Shown here one piece after another: positions 61,038-64,000 of a stretch of DNA of 64,000 nt (position 1 is its first letter; every line of letters begins with the position of its first letter). Made by a program: the position numbers and the translations under genes. The notes beneath the pieces were generated by a model. That model made no database searches. It worked only from the letters and a program-made list of their open reading frames with translations, and had not been told where the DNA came from. The DNA is from G001797105 sp964528155 (GTDB taxonomy: Bacteria; Chloroflexota; Anaerolineae; Anaerolineales; E44-bin32), in contig CAZGRL010000011.1 of NCBI GenBank assembly GCA_964528155.1, positions 3,312 to 67,311 of the forward strand. Reading direction: 5' to 3'.

Positions 61038-61194
61038 CGCCCTTCGACGGAATTCACCCCGAGCCTGGTCGAGGGACTCGGCTCTTCGGGCCTCGTGGAG
61101 TTTACCCTGAGCGAAGTCGAAGGGCTCCCTGGCCTGCCTGCACCTGCCCGCCCTGGCGGTCGGGCCAGGGTGGCGCAGACACAGGTGGGCAGAC
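61038..61194. repeat. intergenic repeat, partly shared with 27975-28025
   Basis: 61124-61194 is an inverted relative of 27975-28025: both contain TGGCGCAG(A/G)CACAGGTGGG or its complement, and CCTGCCTGCACC. The 61 kb copy carries 26 extra bases that form a small hairpin (CCCTGGC/GCCAGGG). To its left, GCGCCCTTCGACGG (61038-61051) and AGTCGAAGGGCT (61115-61126) are imperfectly inverted. Non-coding. Confidence 0.5.
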
Positions 61195-61253
61195 AGGATG
61201 CGATGGAGCGAGATTGACTCACACAGCACCGTTCGGGCGAGACGCAGCCGCCC

Positions 61254-62672
61254 TCAAGATCCCGCTCGCTCCAAGGCGCGCTGTGCCAGATCGGCGATGG
61301 GGCCGCCGGGATCGCGATCGATGGCCGACTGCAACGCGGCGCGCGCCGCCGTCAGATCGCCCTGGTACAGGCGGAGGAGCCCCAAGTGGTAAAGCGTCGA
61401 AGGCCTGTGCGGGGCGAGATCGAGCGCTCGGGTCAGAATCCGATCAGCCATGGCCAGATCTCCCGAAAGCAGGTAGCAGTAGCCGAGCGAATCCCAGCCA
61501 GCTGGATCGTGAGGAGCCAGAGCCGCGGCGTTGCGCGACGCCGGAAGCCCGATCGCCCTGATCTGGAGCTCGTGGCGTATCGAGAAGCCCGCCAGAAGCA
61601 ACCAGAAACCGGGCTGGCGAGGTGCCAGATCGGCTGCCTTTCGGTAGGCTGCCAGGGCCGAGTCGGTTTCGCCCAAATCGTCATACGTGGCCGCCAACTC
61701 GGCCGCGATGGCCGGATCGTCCGGGGCCAGTCGGGACGCAGTCTCAAGCTCGGTCAGGGCCTTCGCTGGCTCGCCCCACATCCGCCAGTGCATGCCAAGC
61801 AAGGCGTGCGGCTGTGACGCGCCAGGAGCGGCGGCGACGGCCGCCTCGAGTTCGGACAGTCCATCGCGGCCGATACGATCGAGGGCCAATCCGAGATAGG
61901 CCCTGGCTTCGACATAGTCGGGTTGAGCCTGGAGGGCGTTCTGGAAGGCCCAACTTGCGAAGAGCCACTTGTTGTTCTGTGCCAGGACTTGTCCCACCTG
62001 CGCCAGGGTGTAGGCCGGGCTGTCCTCTACGCGCGTTTCGTCGATGGTGCGGATCAAAGCGCGGACAAGGGTGTCACCATCGGGAACAGCCTGGTCGGCG
62101 GCGCGCAAATGAGCCTCAGCGGTTTCCGGGTCGCGGGTCGCAACGGTGATAGCCAGATCGCGAAGGCCTGCCGCATCCTGCGGCACGATCTCGACAAGCG
62201 ACATCAGCGCCCCCTCGTAGCCCGTCGAATCCTCTATGGCAAGATATGCGGCGACCAGGTTCCGGAGGTGTCCCGAGGGATTTGGACAAGCAGAGGGAGC
62301 CGATTGCCACACGGACAAGGCGCCAGCCGGATCTCCTTGTGCAAGGAGCGCGTCGCCTCGAAGGCACGTCCGTTCCGCGCTTGGTCCTCCAAGTCCGTCG
62401 GCCGCGTCGAGATGTTGGAAGACAGCATCCATGTCGCCCGCGGCGAAGGCCAGGGTCGCGGCCTGCGAGTGAAGGGCGGGGTCGAGGGGTTGGAGGACGA
62501 GGGCATCGCTCAGCGCAGCAAGCGCGGCAGCCGGACGGCCACCCTGCTGGGCCAGGATTGACGCCTTAAGCGACTCTCGCAAGGGGCCGGACGCGGGAGA
62601 AGGGTTGAGCGAGGCCACAAGCACGAGGGTGGCCAGTAAGTGCCAGATTCGGGCGCTGACCCACTCAGGCAT
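61254..62672 (-). CDS. tetratricopeptide repeat protein, probably exported
   Basis: 472 residues. N-terminal hydrophobic segment (IWHLLATLVLVASLNPSPASGP) likely a signal peptide. Then about ten TPR units, for example ALFSWAFQNALQAQPDYVEARAYLG-type helices around residue 240, GLSELEAAVAAAPGAS, ALTELETASRLAPDDPAIAA, DSALAAYRKAADLAPRQPGF and ILTRALDLAPHRPSTLYHLG. The P-x-(x)-P spacing is regular at 34 residues. It is a protein-protein interaction scaffold; its partner is unknown. It diverges from the etf genes. Confidence 0.75.
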   Translation of the reverse strand: MPEWVSARIWHLLATLVLVASLNPSPASGPLRESLKASILAQQGGRPAAALAALSDALVLQPLDPALHSQAATLAFAAGDMDAVFQHLDAADGLGGPSAERTCLRGDALLAQGDPAGALSVWQSAPSACPNPSGHLRNLVAAYLAIEDSTGYEGALMSLVEIVPQDAAGLRDLAITVATRDPETAEAHLRAADQAVPDGDTLVRALIRTIDETRVEDSPAYTLAQVGQVLAQNNKWLFASWAFQNALQAQPDYVEARAYLGLALDRIGRDGLSELEAAVAAAPGASQPHALLGMHWRMWGEPAKALTELETASRLAPDDPAIAAELAATYDDLGETDSALAAYRKAADLAPRQPGFWLLLAGFSIRHELQIRAIGLPASRNAAALAPHDPAGWDSLGYCYLLSGDLAMADRILTRALDLAPHRPSTLYHLGLLRLYQGDLTAARAALQSAIDRDPGGPIADLAQRALERAGS

Positions 62673-62779
62673 TGCTGGCCTTCAAAGGGTGCATCGTCCG
62701 GATTATAGCCCGACGACCGGCTGAGCACCCTCGGGAGCTTCGGCGGCCTGAAACATATGTCAAAAGTAACAAAAATCCT

Positions 62780-62808
62780 TTGTGGGGCGCGCGCGGATTG
62801 TGTAAAAT
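62780..62808 (+). promoter_or_regulatory. promoter of the etf genes
   Basis: TTGTGG (62780-62785), 17-base spacer, TAAAAT (62803-62808). It leaves a leader of about 170 bases before etfB. Confidence 0.6.
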
Positions 62809-62980
62809 GGAACGACGTGAGTTTCCGGAAAGCATTTCAACGAGACCCATAGAAGTCGAGCAGGCATATCGCGACCGGCCTTTGGGGGCTTGGGCACGCA
62901 GGAACGGCCGGCGGGAGTTCAGATCGAGCACTCCATCAGAAATAGACCCGAGAGAAGCTCACTCAAGAGAGGAGGCCAGG

Positions 62981-63763
62981 TTGAACTTACTCGTCTGCGT
63001 CAAGCAGACCATCGACACCGCGGCGACCGTCTCCGTGGAGGACGGCAAGATCAGCGGAGGCGAATCTCCGCTGGTGCTGAACCCGTGGGATGAGTTCGCT
63101 GTTGAAGAGGCATTGCGGACGAAGGAAGCGCAAGGCGGGCAGGTCACCGCCCTAAGCCTCGGCCCGCAGGAGGCCAAGGAAGCGCTCAAGCAGGCCCTGG
63201 CGATGGGGTGTGACGCGGCGGTACTTGTCACGGATCCCGCGTTCGAAGGAACGGACTCGCTGGCAACGTCGAAGGCGATCGCCGGCGCCATCGCCAAGAT
63301 GGGCGACATCGACCTTGTGTTCTTCGGCCGGACGACGGTTGACTACGATACCGGCGTGATGGCATCGCAAGTTGCTCGCCGGCTCAACTGGCCCTCTTTG
63401 AGCCTTGTCGCGGCTGTGGTCGAACTCGACGGAGCGGGGAAGAGTATCACTGTCGAACGCATGCTGGAGGACGGGCGTCAGGTTGTCCGCAGCAATCTAC
63501 CCGCGGTCGTCAGCGTTGTGAAGGAGATCAACGAACCGCGCTACCCGTCTTTCATGGGCATTCGAAGAGCCTCGCGAACGGAGATCCCGGAGTGGAGCGC
63601 GGCCGACATCGGATTGGTAGAGGTCCCAGCCGCCGTTCTGGGCTGGCCCGAGGTGTTCGCACCGCCGAAGGTTGAAACTCACTGCGAACTCATTGATGGG
63701 GGCTCGCCAGGCGAAATAGCCGCGAAGATGGTCGACCGATTGGTCGAGGAGAAGGTGATCTAA
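62981..63763 (+). CDS. etfB: electron transfer flavoprotein beta subunit
   Basis: 260 residues. FAD/AMP-binding beta subunit of the ETF that carries electrons from acyl-CoA dehydrogenases. MNLLVCVKQTIDTAATV at the start, NPWDEFAVEEAL, ALSLGPQEAKEALKQALAMGCD (ETF-beta signature-like), DLVFFGRTTVDYDTGVMASQVA and LPAVVSVVKEINEPRYPSFMG. TTG 62981 is preferred because GGAGG sits 5 bases upstream; the longer frame adds a non-conserved leader. The stop overlaps etfA by one base (TAATG). Confidence 0.93.
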   Translation: MNLLVCVKQTIDTAATVSVEDGKISGGESPLVLNPWDEFAVEEALRTKEAQGGQVTALSLGPQEAKEALKQALAMGCDAAVLVTDPAFEGTDSLATSKAIAGAIAKMGDIDLVFFGRTTVDYDTGVMASQVARRLNWPSLSLVAAVVELDGAGKSITVERMLEDGRQVVRSNLPAVVSVVKEINEPRYPSFMGIRRASRTEIPEWSAADIGLVEVPAAVLGWPEVFAPPKVETHCELIDGGSPGEIAAKMVDRLVEEKVI

Positions 63764-64000
63764 TGGCCGCCGACGTGTTGGTCTACATTGATCATCTGGC
63801 CGGCCAGGTTTCGCCGTCTTCATGGGAAGCCGTTGGCGTCGGCGTGGAGCTGGCCCAAGCCCTCGGGGGGAAGGTGAAGGCGGTCGTTCTCGGCGAGGGC
63901 GTTGACGCATTGGCGCAGTCCGCAGTCCATTATGGGGCGGACGAGGCCCTGCTGGCGGATTCGGCCGATCTGAAGGACTTCAGCCCGGAGCGGTTCGCTG
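63763..64000 (+). CDS. etfA: electron transfer flavoprotein alpha subunit (5' part)
   Basis: Only the first 79 codons lie in the window. It starts MAADVLVYIDHLAGQVSPSS, continues EAVGVGVELAQALGGKVKAVVLG, then GADEALLADSADLKDF, as in the N-terminal domain of ETF-alpha. It overlaps the etfB stop by one base, the normal etfBA arrangement. The FAD-binding C-terminal domain is beyond the edge. Confidence 0.9.
   Translation, partial: MAADVLVYIDHLAGQVSPSSWEAVGVGVELAQALGGKVKAVVLGEGVDALAQSAVHYGADEALLADSADLKDFSPERFA

Noticed and set aside
1..64000. CRISPR array, prophage or intact insertion sequence
   Set aside because: No regularly spaced direct repeats, no phage structural genes and no transposase-like frame were seen.

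Overview
The window looks like a GC-rich bacterial chromosome segment, most plausibly a member of the Chloroflexota (Anaerolineae-like). This rests on the gene arrangement: a gapless division and cell-wall (dcw) cluster carrying small extra genes, a class II B12-dependent ribonucleotide reductase next to nrdR, frequent GTG and TTG starts, and intergenic palindromic repeats of a kind I associate with that phylum. No rRNA gene is present and the lineage call is inference. I see no confident tRNA gene, CRISPR array, prophage or intact insertion sequence.

Left end (1-6.0 kb): a HAD-like protein and a concanavalin-fold-like protein on the minus strand diverge from a metallo-beta-lactamase-fold gene. 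Next come a small unknown gene, an FmdB-type zinc ribbon gene, the RNase P RNA gene rnpB with its own promoter and terminator, and a SufS-like cysteine desulfurase that diverges from the dcw cluster.

Cell division and peptidoglycan cluster (6.0-23.8 kb, plus strand): mraZ, rsmH, (46-codon ORF), ftsL, ftsI, murF, mraY, (116 aa), murD, ftsW, murG, (CvpA-like), murC, (58 aa), murB, ddl, ftsQ, ftsA, ftsZ. Most neighbours overlap by 4 bases, so this is probably one translationally coupled operon. It starts from a promoter whose start region carries three GTGGG repeats at a 10-base period, a classic MraZ operator. murE is absent. The cluster ends in a 29-bp perfect hairpin.

Nucleotide metabolism and transport (24.3-38.5 kb): nrdR and the B12-dependent reductase, an MFS exporter, a PRC/MgtE-N/CBS protein paired with an Nramp-like transporter, an alpha/beta hydrolase and a large unknown membrane protein. 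The block running from the Nramp 3' end through the membrane protein has been duplicated in tandem. In the second copy the hydrolase has shrunk to a 21-codon in-frame remnant. A small coiled-coil protein and a deoxynucleoside kinase follow.

Accessory tract (38.7-50.9 kb, plus strand): loosely spaced, mostly membrane or exported proteins of little-known families. These are a DUF5666-like triple repeat, Yip1-like, a small molybdopterin-oxidoreductase-fold lipoprotein, DUF2784-, DUF4386- and DUF6064-like proteins, two hydrolases (one frameshifted) and an LCM-family methyltransferase. Intergenic gaps of 300-700 bases here hold no convincing gene.

Right end (51.0-64.0 kb): mostly minus strand. 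A base-excision-repair pair (endonuclease IV-like and uracil-DNA glycosylase-like), a soluble multi-GAF histidine kinase, the housekeeping operon yqeY-pgpH-ybeY-dgkA, an MtaB-type methylthiotransferase with a lipoprotein, and a TPR protein. Finally etfB and the start of etfA lie on the plus strand and run off the window.
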